Notes under the pieces: generated by a model
The model's input: the letters and a program-made list of their open reading frames with translations, nothing else
Database searches by the model: none
What the model was told of the DNA's origin: nothing
Position numbers and translations under genes: made by a program
Part shown: in pieces, positions 22,618 to 33,960 of the stretch
Layout: every line of letters starts with the position of its first letter
How positions within the stretch are numbered: the first letter of the stretch is position 1
Origin: Canna indica
Taxonomy: Eukaryota; Streptophyta; Magnoliopsida; Zingiberales; Cannaceae
Length of the DNA stretch: 64,000 nt
Assembly: GCA_034359265.1 (NCBI GenBank)
Contig: CP136892.1
Location: forward strand, 87,536,001 to 87,600,000
Reading direction: 5' to 3'

Positions 22618-23722
22618 TCTAGGCCAGAGGAGGGAGGTCTCGGCATTATTGATTTATCCTCTCACAATCGCTCTCGACTCAGATATTAGATTTGGAGACT
22701 ATTATAGTCGTCTGGCATTCGCTGGCGGGATATTCTCAGCCTTTTTCCCAATATTGCATCTCTTGGGCTCCTCCGTCCATCAGGGTCTTTCACCGATCTG
22801 GAGAGGTATTTGTAGTCTTTTTGACATTTTTTCTATTTCTCTGAGATACGTGGCAGGGGAGAACTCTTCTTTCATCCTTGGCTTAACCGAGTCAGATTAA
22901 AAGACAAGTATTTGTTGCTCTTTTCTACCGCACTCTCTAAGGATATGTCCATCTCTGAGGCCAAAGTCGATGACTCTTTGGGTTTGGCTCACAGTTGGAG
23001 CATCCAGTTTAGGCACTTGGTCCCATCCAACCTCATCAGGAATTTGCTTACTGATTTGGCGCCCTTTAACCATTGTTCGGGTTCTGATCAAATTATTTGG
23101 AAATGGACTGCATCCGACCTCTTTTCAACAAGCTCTCTCTATTGGTTTTTGAGCTTTCGGGGGGTTAGTAGCCCCAAGGCTAAGTTTATCTAGCAGAAGG
23201 CTTGTCTCCCGGCTGTCTCCCTACACAGCTGGCTCGTGGAGAAAGAACGCCTCTTGACCAAAGACATATTGCTATCCCGCAACATCCAGGTCCCCCTCTC
23301 GTGTATTCTTTGCAGCGGTCATGATGAATTCCACTCACACCTATTTCGTGATTGTTCCTACACTCGACGACGTTGGGGTGTTTTTATTAGATTGCTCCTG
23401 CTTTCCCCTTTCCGCTCGATTTCAAGCCTTAGAATGACCAATCCTCATGGAGTTTGGGAGAAGCTCAGAAATTATTTCGTCTAGTAATGATCTGGAGGTC
23501 TAAGAGTGGCATGAAAGAAATCTTAGGGTTTTCGATAACAACTATCGCTCGTTCTCGAAACTTGCCTCTGCCGCTGCGGCTCTGGTCCCCTTGTTACCCT
23601 AAAAGGGTGTTGGAGAACCCCTGGGCCGCCATTGTAGTTTTTTGTGCACTTACTTTGTTTCGTGTTCTCCCCCATCTTCACTCCTCTTGAATTGAATATA
23701 AGTTTCTTTGTTTTAAAAAAAA
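22618..23722 (+). mobile_element. LINE ORF2 3' part (zf-RVT), degenerate
   Basis: Conceptual reading gives RPEEGGLGIIDLSSHNRSRL (RT thumb region), then DQIIWKWTASDLFSTSSLYWFLSFRGVSSPKAKF and LSCILCSGHDEFHSHLFRDCSYTRRRW, the zf-RVT ribbon of plant LINE ORF2. A stop at 23191-23193 and frame changes break it. The 3' end is a short A-run at 23715-23722. The repeat copy at 23723 begins exactly after the A-run. Confidence 0.8.
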
Positions 23723-24870
23723 TGATACTTTTCAAAGTTACAAAATACATGGGAGAACCAAATGACAATTAATTGCAAATGTTCGTTATTTGTTATGGGA
23801 AAACAAACAAATATATGTTGCCTCTGGAATATATATTTTTGCCAAATATATTTCTCAAAACTTGCATGGCTTCTTTTTTGAAATAAGATGTGAGGCTGAG
23901 GTTACACCATACATTTCATTAGATTTGAAATGTACATTCGTGCTAAGATACCAACACAGGCCTGTATCAAGGCAACCAAACAAGAATCTAAAAAGAAAGC
24001 TTCAAGTGGTCGCTAGATCACCCGGGGCAACATAAATAGCCTAAATAAAAAAGCGGTTAAGCCAATTCACAACTCCTAATCATGCCCCCCCCCCCCCCCC
24101 CCCAAATGTTGCCATCCTGAATCCGAGTCCAAAAATTGTGAGCCAACTTTATCATAGCCTCCACCCCTCCCTGGTTTCCATTAAAGATCACATCGTTTCA
24201 GACCGTCCATGAACTCCAACACCATATCATATAAGCCAAAGTTCGAGTCACATTCCAACCGTCCACCTCGGCAGGTGAAACCGAAATCACCTTGAAAGCC
24301 TCTAGATTGATCTTCCCCAAGAATTCCCGCCACCCATTGCTTAGAAGTTGACAAAGGGTGAAAAAAATGTTGGACCGACTCATTTGTATTCTTGCAAAAG
24401 ACACACCATGTGTCCACAATGGGGCAATCATGCTTAATTAATAGGTCTTTGATTTGGAGCCTTGCTCTAAGTGCTAACCAAAGACGATTTTCATTTTCAA
24501 CATATCCTTTCCGCTCCAAATATTACCTGATCTTTGGAGCATTTCTTTAACTTTTTTTTAAAACAAAGATAGAAAGTCACAATAGATAATCATACTAGGA
24601 ATCAAATCTTAAATTTCTAGGCAACTTACAACATGTTGCCACCAACTGTGCTACCCGCAGTTGGCAAGCCTTTCTCTAACTTGCATGGCTTCTGAATGCC
24701 TTTGTTTGGGAATTATCAGGTTGCTGCTCAAATTGATATTTCATTGACCCATGCATATGGTAAGGAAAACATGTGTACTCAAACTTCTCTAGTTAGCTCT
24801 CCAGCAATGATATGAATAAATATAAAAAATTAATCCTTATTAACTACTAGTTTATTTATCTTAATTTGAC
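23723..24870. repeat. Direct repeat, right copy, split by a LINE
   Basis: Matches 22229-22558 in two parts (23723-23874 and 24678-24870). The split is explained by the LINE at 23875-24677 with its target-site duplication. Confidence 0.75.
23875..24677 (-). mobile_element. 5'-truncated LINE insertion (803 bp)
   Basis: Target-site duplication AACTTGCATGGCTTCT (16 bp) at 23859-23874 and 24678-24693; a T-run at the left end is the poly-A tail on the minus strand. The minus frame (24181-24519) includes LWLALRARLQIKDLLIKHDCP and CVFCKNTNESVQHFF, a zf-RVT ribbon. A run of 19 C at 24085-24103 lies downstream of the frame. Confidence 0.85.
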
Positions 24871-26417
24871 TAAATACCGATATATAAATACTAGAATATT
24901 TATTTATTTATTATATCTAAAAATAAAAATAAAATAGATTTGTTATACAAATTTTGTTTTTGCATGAAAATATTATTTCTTTTTTATTTTAATATAAAAT
25001 AAGTACTTAATATGTATATATTTAAATCTTTAAATTAAAAATTAATTAGAAGTATTATATATAGGTATATATGCAATATCCGAAAAATTTCTATGGAGCC
25101 CCTCCTATGAGTGAACCTAGGTTCACTAATATTGAACCTAGAATCATTTATACTGAACTTGAAGTAAGAGTGAACATATATTGCAAACGAGTGACCCTAA
25201 CATTTTCACTCCATGTTCAATATTAATGATTATAGGTTCAATGTTAGTGAACCTAGATTCACTGATAGGAGGGGCTCTATAGAAGTTTTATTCGCAATAT
25301 CCTCTATTTTCACCGGCATAGAGAAAGAACGTTGTTCCATTTCGAATTCTCATCCTAATGCATTTAATTAAGATAGTTTAAATATATTTAATTTTTTATA
25401 GTTTCACTTTTTGTAGTTACTCACCTTAAATGAAGTTTTTGGAAAAGAAATATTCGTGGTCTATCAAAAATAAGATGAGTAACGAAAATAAAATAATTTT
25501 CAATTTTTAGAAATAAATTAAATAATATAAATTCTTGGACAATTACTAATTTACTATTAAAAGACTTTGAATTTTAAGTCGTCTAAATTGTCTTGTAATC
25601 GAATGCATCATCTACTAAAAGACTTCGAGTTTTAAGTTGTGTAAATTGTCACGTAATCGAAAGCATCACATCACTTTGAAATGGTAATTTTAAAGAAATA
25701 CAATTCGAAATTCAATTACTTATATATAAACAAGCAAAGGTGACTTATTTTGAGAAATAACAATAATAAAATCTTAATCTCATACTAGATGAATTCATGA
25801 ATTCATCTATCTCCAAACCATTATATCCGAGGCTAGATCCACAACTATACCTAGTAAATATATATAGATCATTAGACTTTATTTATCTTCATATAATTTT
25901 AGGACTACATTTATTATCCTTCTTATCTTTTACTAATAAACTATCACAATAAGCTATAAATAGAAAGATGACGTACATCCATGCATTTTACTCTTTGGTT
26001 ATATATATATAAACATATAATTAATGGATAAAGTAAGCTTTTGAATCACGCAGTGACTTGAAGAAGACTTTGACTTTTATGTCGTGCATGCATGTAAAAT
26101 GTCACCTAGCTAGTTAAACACCTCAAATAATTTTTAAATTATATATTTAAAGCATTATCTCTGATAATGATAGAGTTTGATTTTTGTTATTTAGGTATAC
26201 ATAGACAGGCAAATAATTTACATGTATTTAATTATGACCACGAATAGTATATATGACTTGGAAAATTTAATAAGAATCTCAGGAAGAATTTTCTACTTTT
26301 GATATTTGCCGAGCAAATTAATTCTTTTATATATATATATATATATAAGAATTATACATGACATTTAATTTGAGGTGACCAGTTCCTCAAATTTTTTGCA
26401 AGTTCCTCGTGTGTGTG
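24871..26417. other. AT-rich intergenic spacer
   Basis: No coding region. Besides the MITE at 25082-25293 it contains GACTTTGAATTTTAAGTCG-type motifs at about 25563 and 25625, and a W-box version with TTGACT at 26070-26075, as in RLP upstream regions. It may be the remains of an RLP upstream region. Confidence 0.5.
25082..25293. mobile_element. Mutator-type MITE (212 bp)
   Basis: Long terminal inverted repeats: left TTCTATGGAGCCCCTCCTAT followed by GAGTGAACCTAGGTTCAC, mirrored on the right (AGGAGGGGCTCTATAGAA). It is flanked by the 9-bp duplication GCAATATCC (25073-25081 and 25294-25302); 9 bp is typical of Mutator-like elements. It forms an almost complete hairpin and has no coding capacity. 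Confidence 0.85.
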
Positions 26418-26799
26418 TAAGGATTCAAGATTGTTGTTAATTTTTTTAATCTATTCAATTTATTTCATTGATTAGTATAATATTTATACTTTTTATATTT
26501 TTAATTTTTACTAATGGCGGACGAAGATTTATCAGGTTATACTCCACAAACTGGATCAAATATGTTAAAAGAAATGTCTCATGCTACTCCTACCACTCAA
26601 CAAAACCAAAACATAGAGATAAGTCCATCTATTAGTTATGTCCATTAGATAAAAAAAAAAGTATGGTATGAGAATATTTTGAGAAAATTATTGAAACTGA
26701 TGGCACCATAACAAAAGTCTGGTGCAAAAAATATCAAAAAATTCTTTCGGCTTCAACAACAGGAGAAACTGGTCATCTATTACGTCATGCAAAGGATCA

Positions 26800-26857
<58 letters not shown>

Positions 26858-27009
26858 TTTAACATATTTGATCCAGTTTGTGGAGTATAACCTGATAAAT
26901 CTCCGTCCGCCATTAGTAAAAATTAAAAATATAAAAAGTATAAATATTATACTAATCAATGAAATAAATTGAATAGATTAAAAAAATTAACAACAATCTT
27001 GAATCCTTA
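26418..27009. repeat. Near-perfect 154-bp inverted repeat of an hAT transposase 5' region
   Basis: Arms 26418-26571 and 26856-27009 are reverse complements with one mismatch that I can find (GACGAAGAT against GACGGAGAT). Each arm carries the start of a reading frame MADEDLSGYTPQTGSN or MADGDLSGYTPQTGSN (left ATG at 26514). The loop holds the continuation of the left copy (zf-BED-like relic) and a TA microsatellite of about 26 units (26802-26854). Confidence 0.88.
26514..26800 (+). pseudogene. hAT transposase N-terminal fragment (zf-BED relic)
   Basis: After the start the frame stops at about 26646. In a shifted frame one reads EYFEKIIETDGTITKVWCKKYQKILSAS then TGETGHLLRHAKDHD, the pattern of the BED zinc finger of plant hAT transposases. 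The second cysteine of the CxxC pair is tyrosine. The rest of the transposase is missing; a TA run follows. Confidence 0.6.
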
Positions 27010-27395
27010 TCTTCTTGATGAGCTTAAAATATTATTGAGAATGATTATAAATAAACTTAGATTGTTGAAAATAAGAGAGTTGAGAGTTGAGAGTTGTGAA
27101 TTGAGAGTTGAGAGTTGAGAGTTGAGAGAAAGAATTGAAGATGAAAATAGAAGAAATAAAGAAGAGATGAGATATTTATAGGAAAATTTATTTTTTAAAA
27201 AAATTATTCGTCGGCCCGAGACAAACTGGATTTGTGGGCACGCGGGCCGTAGTCGGCCCGCGTGCCCTGAAGGCAAGCCTAGCCAATCTTCTAGGCACAG
27301 CCGTGTCGGGCCAGGCCCAGCCCAAAATCGGGCCGGGGCTGTGCCGCCCATGGGTTGGCCCGACCTGTTACCACCTCCAATCAAAATCATATATA
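27010..27395 (-). mobile_element. 5' end region of an hAT-type element
   Basis: Continues outward from the right arm. It holds short tandem repeats (GAGAGTTGAGAGTT, 27077-27128) and then a GC-rich end with GGCCCG/CGGGCC motifs and a terminus reading GGAGGTGGTAACAGGTCGGG on the minus strand, a common look for plant hAT ends. No matching far end or target duplication was found. Confidence 0.5.
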
Positions 27396-27739
27396 ATTAT
27401 AATATAATATAATATTAATGTGATATTATAATTAAAATGTAGATAGTTGAATCAAATAAAATGTCAAAAGTTAATACCATAAACATATGTTGTAATTTAC
27501 TCACTTTCATTTAAACATGTTTTTTTAAAAAAATAAAAGAAATTTAATTTGAGCGTAATTTTTAACCTGAACTTTTTTTTTTGCTTAAATCAAGCAATGT
27601 ATAATCAAAATAGTACCAATAACTTTAAAATAGAAAATAGACTTCCAGCAACAAATTAATTACTAATAAACTAATTTATTGATATTATCAATAAAATTAC
27701 CAATAAATATACAAATTCTGTCGGATCTAGTCATCATCC

Positions 27740-27838
27740 TCGGCTTATTTTTTTGATTAAAGAAAGCCATGTCAACCGAAAAAAAGGAAATGCTGACATA
27801 GCTTTCTTTAATTAAAAAAATTAATAAGCAAGCCGAGA
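27740..27838. repeat. Short hairpin (inverted repeat of about 35-45 bp arms)
   Basis: CTCGGCTTATTTTTTT and GATTAAAGAAAGCCATGTCA at 27740-27775 are mirrored, with small gaps, by 27793-27838 (TGACATAGCTTTCTTTAATT ... AAGCCGAG). Probably a small MITE; the target duplication is not clear. Confidence 0.55.
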
Positions 27839-28048
27839 GTGATAAGAGGAATTTTTAGGGTTATTTGTAATTAATTTAAAAATTATTTTTTTATTATATG
27901 TCAGCGAATTACATCATTAGTTTAACATGAAAATTTGACGACGAATACAATTAAAGCAAATATGTTTGAACCTAATTCAATTGGAACGAATAAAAAAATT
28001 AATTACAATTGCGAAAAAATTTCAAAGTACATAATTTAGCTGCGTACA

Positions 28049-28057
28049 AAACCCTAA
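28049..28057 (+). promoter_or_regulatory. Telo-box (AAACCCTAA) upstream of EMG1
   Basis: AAACCCTAA lies about 90 bp before the EMG1 start codon. Telo-boxes are common in plant promoters of ribosomal protein and ribosome-biogenesis genes, which fits the product. Confidence 0.6.
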
Positions 28058-28147
28058 CTCGGCCTTTGGCCGCCCATACCTCTCTGCGTGCGTCTTCACA
28101 ATCTTACCCCTTCGATCGGCGTCCTGCCCTGAAATCGCGAGGGAAAG

Positions 28148-30747
28148 ATGGTCCGGCCGTACGGTGTTAAAGGGCGCAAGCTCAAGAAGCGAAGGTTGGA
28201 AGAGCCAGTGCTGGAGCAGGAGATGGAGGCGGCCTCTGACGAGGGAGAAAGAGTAGAGATCGAAGAGGGCACGGGAGGAGAGGTAGCGGAGACTGAGGAT
28301 GAAAGGAGGGCAGAGGAGGCTGTCGACCTAATGCCGGGGCTCCCGATCAAGGCTCCGGCGGATAAAGCGAAGCGGCCGGGAGTGATATTCGTACTCGAGA
28401 GGGCGTGCTTGGAGGTTGGAAAAGTCGGGAAGGTAAGACAAAGTCGGGAGTTACTTTTCCTGTTTCCTTTGGATCAAGTAGGCAACGCATGCCTCTTTTT
28501 TCCATCTTGTGAATTACTTTGATTCTGGAACTTAGAAATTTTTTTCTCGTTATTCAGAATTTCCAAATCCTAAACTCAGATGACCATGCAAATTATCTGA
28601 AGAGGCAGAACAAAAACCCTGCGGATTATAGGCCTGACATTATTCACCAGGTTAGTTGATTGATTTTCTCTCTTTGTACAGTATGATTGGATTTCATAAG
28701 ATGCACCAAAAATACCTTATAAAGTGGGTGGTCCTGAGGATTTCATAGATCAATAAATTTTGTGGAACTGAATGCCCACCTATTTGAGAGCTCGTGTTCT
28801 GATTGCTATAGTAAAAGCTTTGCTCTGAGATAGCAAAGAAGCTGTTCTGAGGGAATTCTGCTAACTCAGAGATTTACATGTCATTTGGCAATGGCAACAG
28901 GCACTTCTTGCTATATTCGATAGCCCCCTAGCTAAGGCTGGTAGGCTGCAGGCTGTCTATGTAAAAACAGAAAAAGGAGTGCTTTTTGAAATAAAACCAA
29001 ATGTCCGTATCCCACGGACTTTCAAGCGATTCTGCGGCCTTATGTGTGAGTATAGTAGATGTTTCATTATTTCCTGTCAGTTTATATATATATGTATATA
29101 TATTCACACATGTATTTCTTCAATTTAATGTGTGAGTGCTCATATCATGTAATTGGTGCAGCACAATTGTTGCAGAAGTTGAGTATAACAGCTGTTGGCA
29201 AACGAGAGAAGCTTCTTAATGTAATAAAGAACCCTGTGACTCGCCATTTGCCTGTTGATGCCAAGAGAATAGGTGATAATTGATGCTTTTCATATTTCTT
29301 TGAAAGAAAAATGTGATGATGGCTTTCTTGATATGTGATGCTTTTCTTCATTGTAGGTCTCTCATATAGTTCAAACAAGTTGGTCAACTTGAGTAATTAT
29401 GTTGCTGCTGCCAGTGATGATGCAACTCATGTTTTTATGGTAAACTTATAAGTCAAAACATTGTATCTTCTATTGGATGGACTGTTTTAACATCAAACAA
29501 GTGATAGAGGAGGTTTAATTTTTCAGGTTGGTGCAATGGCTCATGGAGTAATCAGCAAGGAATACATTGATGATTTTGTGTCAAGTAAGTTACCTATTAT
29601 CCTGCAAGATTGTATGCTATATTTGTGATCACTTAGACAAAAGTTTCTTTGCAACCAATAAAAATAATGTGCATCCGCAATGTAGAACGTATCACATAAG
29701 ATAATAGCCCACTATTTCAGGTAAATGTCTTGTATCTGATGCGAAAGTCATTTATTCATGAATTATTTCAGATAAAGTATTAGCTCTAGTCACATATTAA
29801 ACATATCAAGGTTTCTGCAAATTGGAGTTAATTCAGTTTCTTATGTACTATCTCACTAATGGTGCTAATTTAGTTATTTATAATGTGTCTATAATCTGCA
29901 AAAGCAGTTCCAATGATAAAAGGAATGATACATTATACATGATAACAAGAGATTGTACCATTTTTAATCCTTTCTTCAAAAGTGATTCTCATGAGGATAT
30001 GTTATGCTGGCATATATATGACTTCCTATAAATTATATTTTGGTGTCAATATGCACTATATATAATGTGTATATTGAATATGCAGCAATAGATTTTACCT
30101 GCATAAACTTGAAATTGTGGTTTATTTTCTTCTTTATCGTCATTATTTCAAACAACTTTTTTTTTAAATAATCTTGTAACATACTAATGGTACATTTGCT
30201 TGACTACAGTATAGGACAGGACATGAAGAATTCGATAAAACTTTTTTTATCCAGCGGACATTGTATATAACTCCAGTTTTATATTATTTTAATCCTAATT
30301 TTTTCTAATCCAAGCACCAAACAAATAAAGAATTGAAATTCATCCCTACTCTTATCCTCTATTCCATGAAGCAAATATGCTCTAATTGTTTATGGAGTCT
30401 GATTAGCTAAAGAGTCAACTTCATGTTGCATAGTTTGGGTGTAGTTATATGTTTTTTCATGTAACATCCTGAATGTTCACTTACGCACCCAATGATACCT
30501 AATGTACACAGCATGATCACTTTGATTTAAGGAAACATTATAGAATAAAAAATGTGTTTGTTACAGTAACTTTTGATGCACTAGGGTACAAATGTTATAA
30601 AATTTGATATTGGGTGACAACCAAGCATATATGCTAGCTGAAAATATTGTTTCTCCGTGCTTTGCAGTATCAGAATACCCTCTGAGCGCCGCATGCTGCT
30701 TGAACAGGATCTGCAGTGCATTTGAGCAGAAATGGAAGATCACATAA
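28148..30747 (+). CDS. EMG1: EMG1/NEP1: 18S rRNA pseudouridine N1-methyltransferase (7 exons, 284 aa)
   Basis: Exons 28148-28432, 28558-28650, 28901-29045, 29162-29272, 29357-29439, 29527-29584 and 30668-30747 sum to 855 nt, all joined in frame with GT-AG borders. Exon 1 encodes a lysine/arginine-rich start and a long acidic stretch, then [15 protein letters not shown]. Later exons give [62 protein letters not shown], the glycine-rich VGAMAHG and the C-terminal [16 protein letters not shown], all signatures of the SPOUT-class EMG1/NEP1 family. The enzyme N1-methylates a pseudouridine in 18S rRNA (the later m1acp3-psi site) and acts in nucleolar 40S assembly. The frame is intact from start to stop. 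The exon 3 donor could also be 2 nt earlier; the frame supports 29045. Confidence 0.92.
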
Positions 30748-30884
30748 ACCTATTCGATTGCATGTTCTTTCGCTCTATTGGGTTGCGTGTGATTTGAACT
30801 GCCTTACATATTTTCTTTGCTGAGAGCTTAGTCTTACTAGCAGTCATGCAACCAGCTACTCTTCATTTCACTTGTCAACAAACA

Positions 30885-31239
30885 GGATTATCGGGAAACC
30901 AGACACGGATGGTGAAGTTTCGATATGCTTTCAATGATCAGAGTCTCGCCATGTCTGATATAATTAATATTGGTTTATATTTAGAGATTTTGTACTCGCA
31001 CCAGTTACTGTATTCTATACTATCTAATTTAATCTACCAAGATTAAATTAGAGGATGATAAATGACTTGATATTACTCGTCTGTATTTCTTTTCACTAAA
31101 CCTATAATTAGCACTTGGTATTGAGAAGATGAGATTTAATACTATTGTTATTGATGTACCAGGCAAAATAATAATAATTTATCAACTGATTAAAATTAAA
31201 CGACAAACTTGACAAAGACATGAATTAATACTAATTGTG
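30885..31239. repeat. Direct repeat left of RLP-F
   Basis: Sequence from GGATTATCGGGA...CCAGACACGG to CTAATTGTG is repeated at 33961-34289. The two copies bracket RLP-F, as expected if it entered by a duplication or unequal exchange in the EMG1 3' flank. Confidence 0.85.
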
Positions 31240-31255
31240 ACATGAATTAATACTA

Positions 31256-33667
31256 TTGGGAAATTTGTCGGAGCTTCACTTTTCCAAGCTCGCTAGATTA
31301 CAGACCTTGGCCCTGTCCGGAAACTCCCAATTGACCATTGCAATCGATGATAAAAGGGATCCTCCTTTTCAACTCCAATATATTAGTTTGAATTTTGTTA
31401 AGTTGGGCCCTCGGTTTCCCATGTGTATGCTCCATTCACAGAAGTCTATCGTGGAGCTTTTTTTGTCAAATACAAGTATTGAAGACCACCTGCCAAATTG
31501 GTTTTGGAATATTTTAAAGAGTATGACAACTTTGTGGTTTTTAAATTTGCACAATAATTTCTTCCAAGGCCTAATTCCAACTTTGTCACCTAATCTTGCT
31601 ACACTAGATCTCTCTAACAACTCCTTTTCAGGACCACTCCTCCATCTACCACCAATAGTTTGAAGGACTTATTTCTCTCCAATAATCATATTAATGGGAA
31701 AATTCCATCTCACATTTGCAACATGACAAATCTAGAAGGCCTGGATCTTTCTAACAACCAGATATTTGGAGAAATTCCTCGATGCTGGTGGGAGGAGGCA
31801 ACATATATATCTTTCATATATTCATTTGGGAAGTAATAAGCTTTCAGGGGAAATCCCTCGCTCCATGGGAAACTTGGTTGGAATTGTGTTCTTGCACTTA
31901 AATGATAATAGTCTGCATGGACATATTCCGTTGTCGTTACAAAATTGCAGAGAGTTGACTTTTCTTGGTCTTAGCAACAATAAATTCTTGTGTAACATAC
32001 TCTCATGGTTCAGTGTAGACACTCCAAACTTGGAAGTACTCTTACTCCGGTCCAATATGTTTTCCGGCAGCATTCCTCCACAAATTGGACAATTGGGTGA
32101 ACTTCAAATTGTTGATCTTGCAGATAACCAACTTTCAGGGCCTATACCACACTCTTTTAGCATCTTAATGCAATTGCCAGCATGTTATACTCAATGGGTT
32201 TAACAAGTTCATCTAGATTTGCTCTTGCATTTAACGACGAAAATTCTTTCGGTGACGACCAATCCATAAGTATCAACACAAAGGGACAGACATATAGCTA
32301 TTCATCTATTGTCCAATTTGAGAAGAGAATTGATCTTGGAAGGTGCGATAGAAGAAACCAAGGACGCACCAACAGGGATTATTCAGGCGCTAAGTTCAAC
32401 AGTATACTCAATGAGTAAACAGCTAACATCAGAGGAAACGGCAAAGGCTTTTTTCTCCTGGGATGATGAAATCCAGGAGATCATTGAAGAAAATAATGAG
32501 GCCATCGAAATTGTCATGGAAGAAGGCCTTATACACAGGTATGAAGTAAAACCTGAGCCAAACCCGAACCCACCAAGAGGATGGGAGAACATCCCATATT
32601 GGGATGAATATGAAGAAATAGAAGGTATAATACTAAGGGTGGCCCGATATGAAGAATATCTAAACGGAGAAAACCCATACTACCCAGAAGAAAACAAGAA
32701 GAAAGCCGAGAAAGAAATTCTCAACACTGAAAAACCTGAAAGTTCAAAGAAACATGAGCAACCAGAATGCTCCAATGCTCGCACTAGGCAACAAGAACAA
32801 GAAGAAATTAGCGCAGAACTAAAGAGAGAAAATGGGTTGTTCAACCAAGCTATGAAAGAGTTAGTAAAAGAAGGAGAGGAGTTTTTCTCCCAAGGATACA
32901 CCAAACGACTGGAGCGAGATTACGACACCCTCAGGAAGGGGAAGTATCCCGTTGAAGAATAATCACAGAAATGATCAGGGGAAGTGGATAACCCCTTACT
33001 AAGATCCACATTAATAATTTGTTTTTGTTTATTATTTCAGATGATCTTTGACGAACTGCAGAAGCTAGCAATCACAATCCAATAATTATTTGTTTTGAAA
33101 TATACCTCATGAAATAGGTGCTCTTTCAGACCTCCAAAATCTCAATTTGTCTAGAAACAATTTGCAAGGAGAGATTCCTAGTTCTATTGGCAACATCAAA
33201 TCATTGTAGTCTCTAGATCTGTCATTCAATAAGCTGTCGGGCATTATTCCCGAAAGCTTGTCCCAGCTGAATTCTCTGGAGCACTTGAATATGTCATACA
33301 ATATATAATTTTTATGGAAGAATACCATCAGGGAGTCAACTCCAAACACTAGATGACCCTTTCATTTATGCAGGAAATGCCTACCTCCGTGGATTTCCAC
33401 TTAAAAAAGGTTGCTCAATTGTTGACCTTGAAGAAAATGCTGGTGAGGAAGCTAATTCGGAGAAATTATGGCAGTATGTTAGCATTGCAGTGGGCTTCGT
33501 GGTGGGACTTAATTTGGAGTGTATTTGTCATCTTGCTATTCAAGATAGATTACAGGTTCTTTTATTTCCAATTGATTGACAAAATTTGTGATGAGATTTA
33601 TGTGCAAATCGTAGTTTCATATGATCGATTTATGAGGAAATTAAATGGGGCTAGACCAGAAATCTAA
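31256..33667 (+). pseudogene. RLP-F: truncated, interrupted LRR receptor-like pseudogene
   Basis: Begins in the middle LRRs (GNLSELHFSKLARLQTLALSGNSQLT); the N-terminal half is absent. Damage: TGA at 31661-31663, frame changes near 31805 and 32200, a 740-bp foreign insertion after base 32337, a stop replacing a codon in IGNIKSL (about 33207) and small indels near 33303 and 33510. The island (SINTKGQTYSYSS), last LRRs, transmembrane segment and tail (YFQLIDKICDEIYVQIVV) are still visible. It belongs to the F/G/H1 group. Confidence 0.88.
32338..33077 (+). other. 740-bp insertion of unknown origin with a Glu-rich open frame
   Basis: RLP-G and RLP-H1 show that the LRR sequence was continuous here (...IDLSNNNLFGN...), so the insert limits are set by comparison: after 'ATTGATCTT' and before 'TCCAATAATT'. 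A frame open across the left junction ends at 32960-32962. Its insert-encoded part (about 207 aa) is acidic and Lys/Glu-rich, with SKQLTSEETAKAFFSWDDE, a PNPNPPRGWENIPYWDEY stretch and a likely coiled-coil C-terminal third. A pyrimidine tract and TTTCAG then precede ATGATCTTTGACGAACTGC (33041), resembling a splice acceptor or a second frame. No target duplication or terminal repeats are seen. I do not recognise the protein; a retroelement or endogenous plant pararetrovirus fragment and a captured host exon are all possible. Confidence 0.6.
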
Positions 33668-33688
33668 GGTGGTGAAGACAGACCACAG

Positions 33689-33960
33689 GTATCAATTAAG
33701 CACACTTCAATTAATTCTTTCAATTTCACTTACAACATTAATTCTATATATAATCCTTTGCTTTGAGTGTTGCATCTGACACTCTGTAGAGTTTCTTTAC
33801 TGCGGCTCGAGGGACGACTTCGTTTGTTGGGGGGTCGCTGACTTTGGCTTGCGCGTGATTGGAGAGCGTTCTTAATTCTTCTGAGCATTTCAAATTTGTT
33901 TTAACGGGTTAGATCAAGCATGAGAGCATGCATGCACAATTGATCACTAAAAAACAAGCC
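33689..33960 (+). other. RLP-F 3' donor and non-homologous junction sequence
   Basis: The donor AG|GTATCAATTAAG at 33689 is 21 nt after the RLP-F stop. Similarity to the other 3'-UTR introns ends after about 33770. A short GC-richer patch (33790-33880) follows, and then the right repeat copy. No terminal exon is found downstream. Confidence 0.5.

Noticed and set aside
32309..32962. Firm assignment of the insertion ORF to a virus or named retroelement
   Set aside because: No diagnostic motif (zinc knuckle, protease, RT) is present, so only an unknown label is justified.
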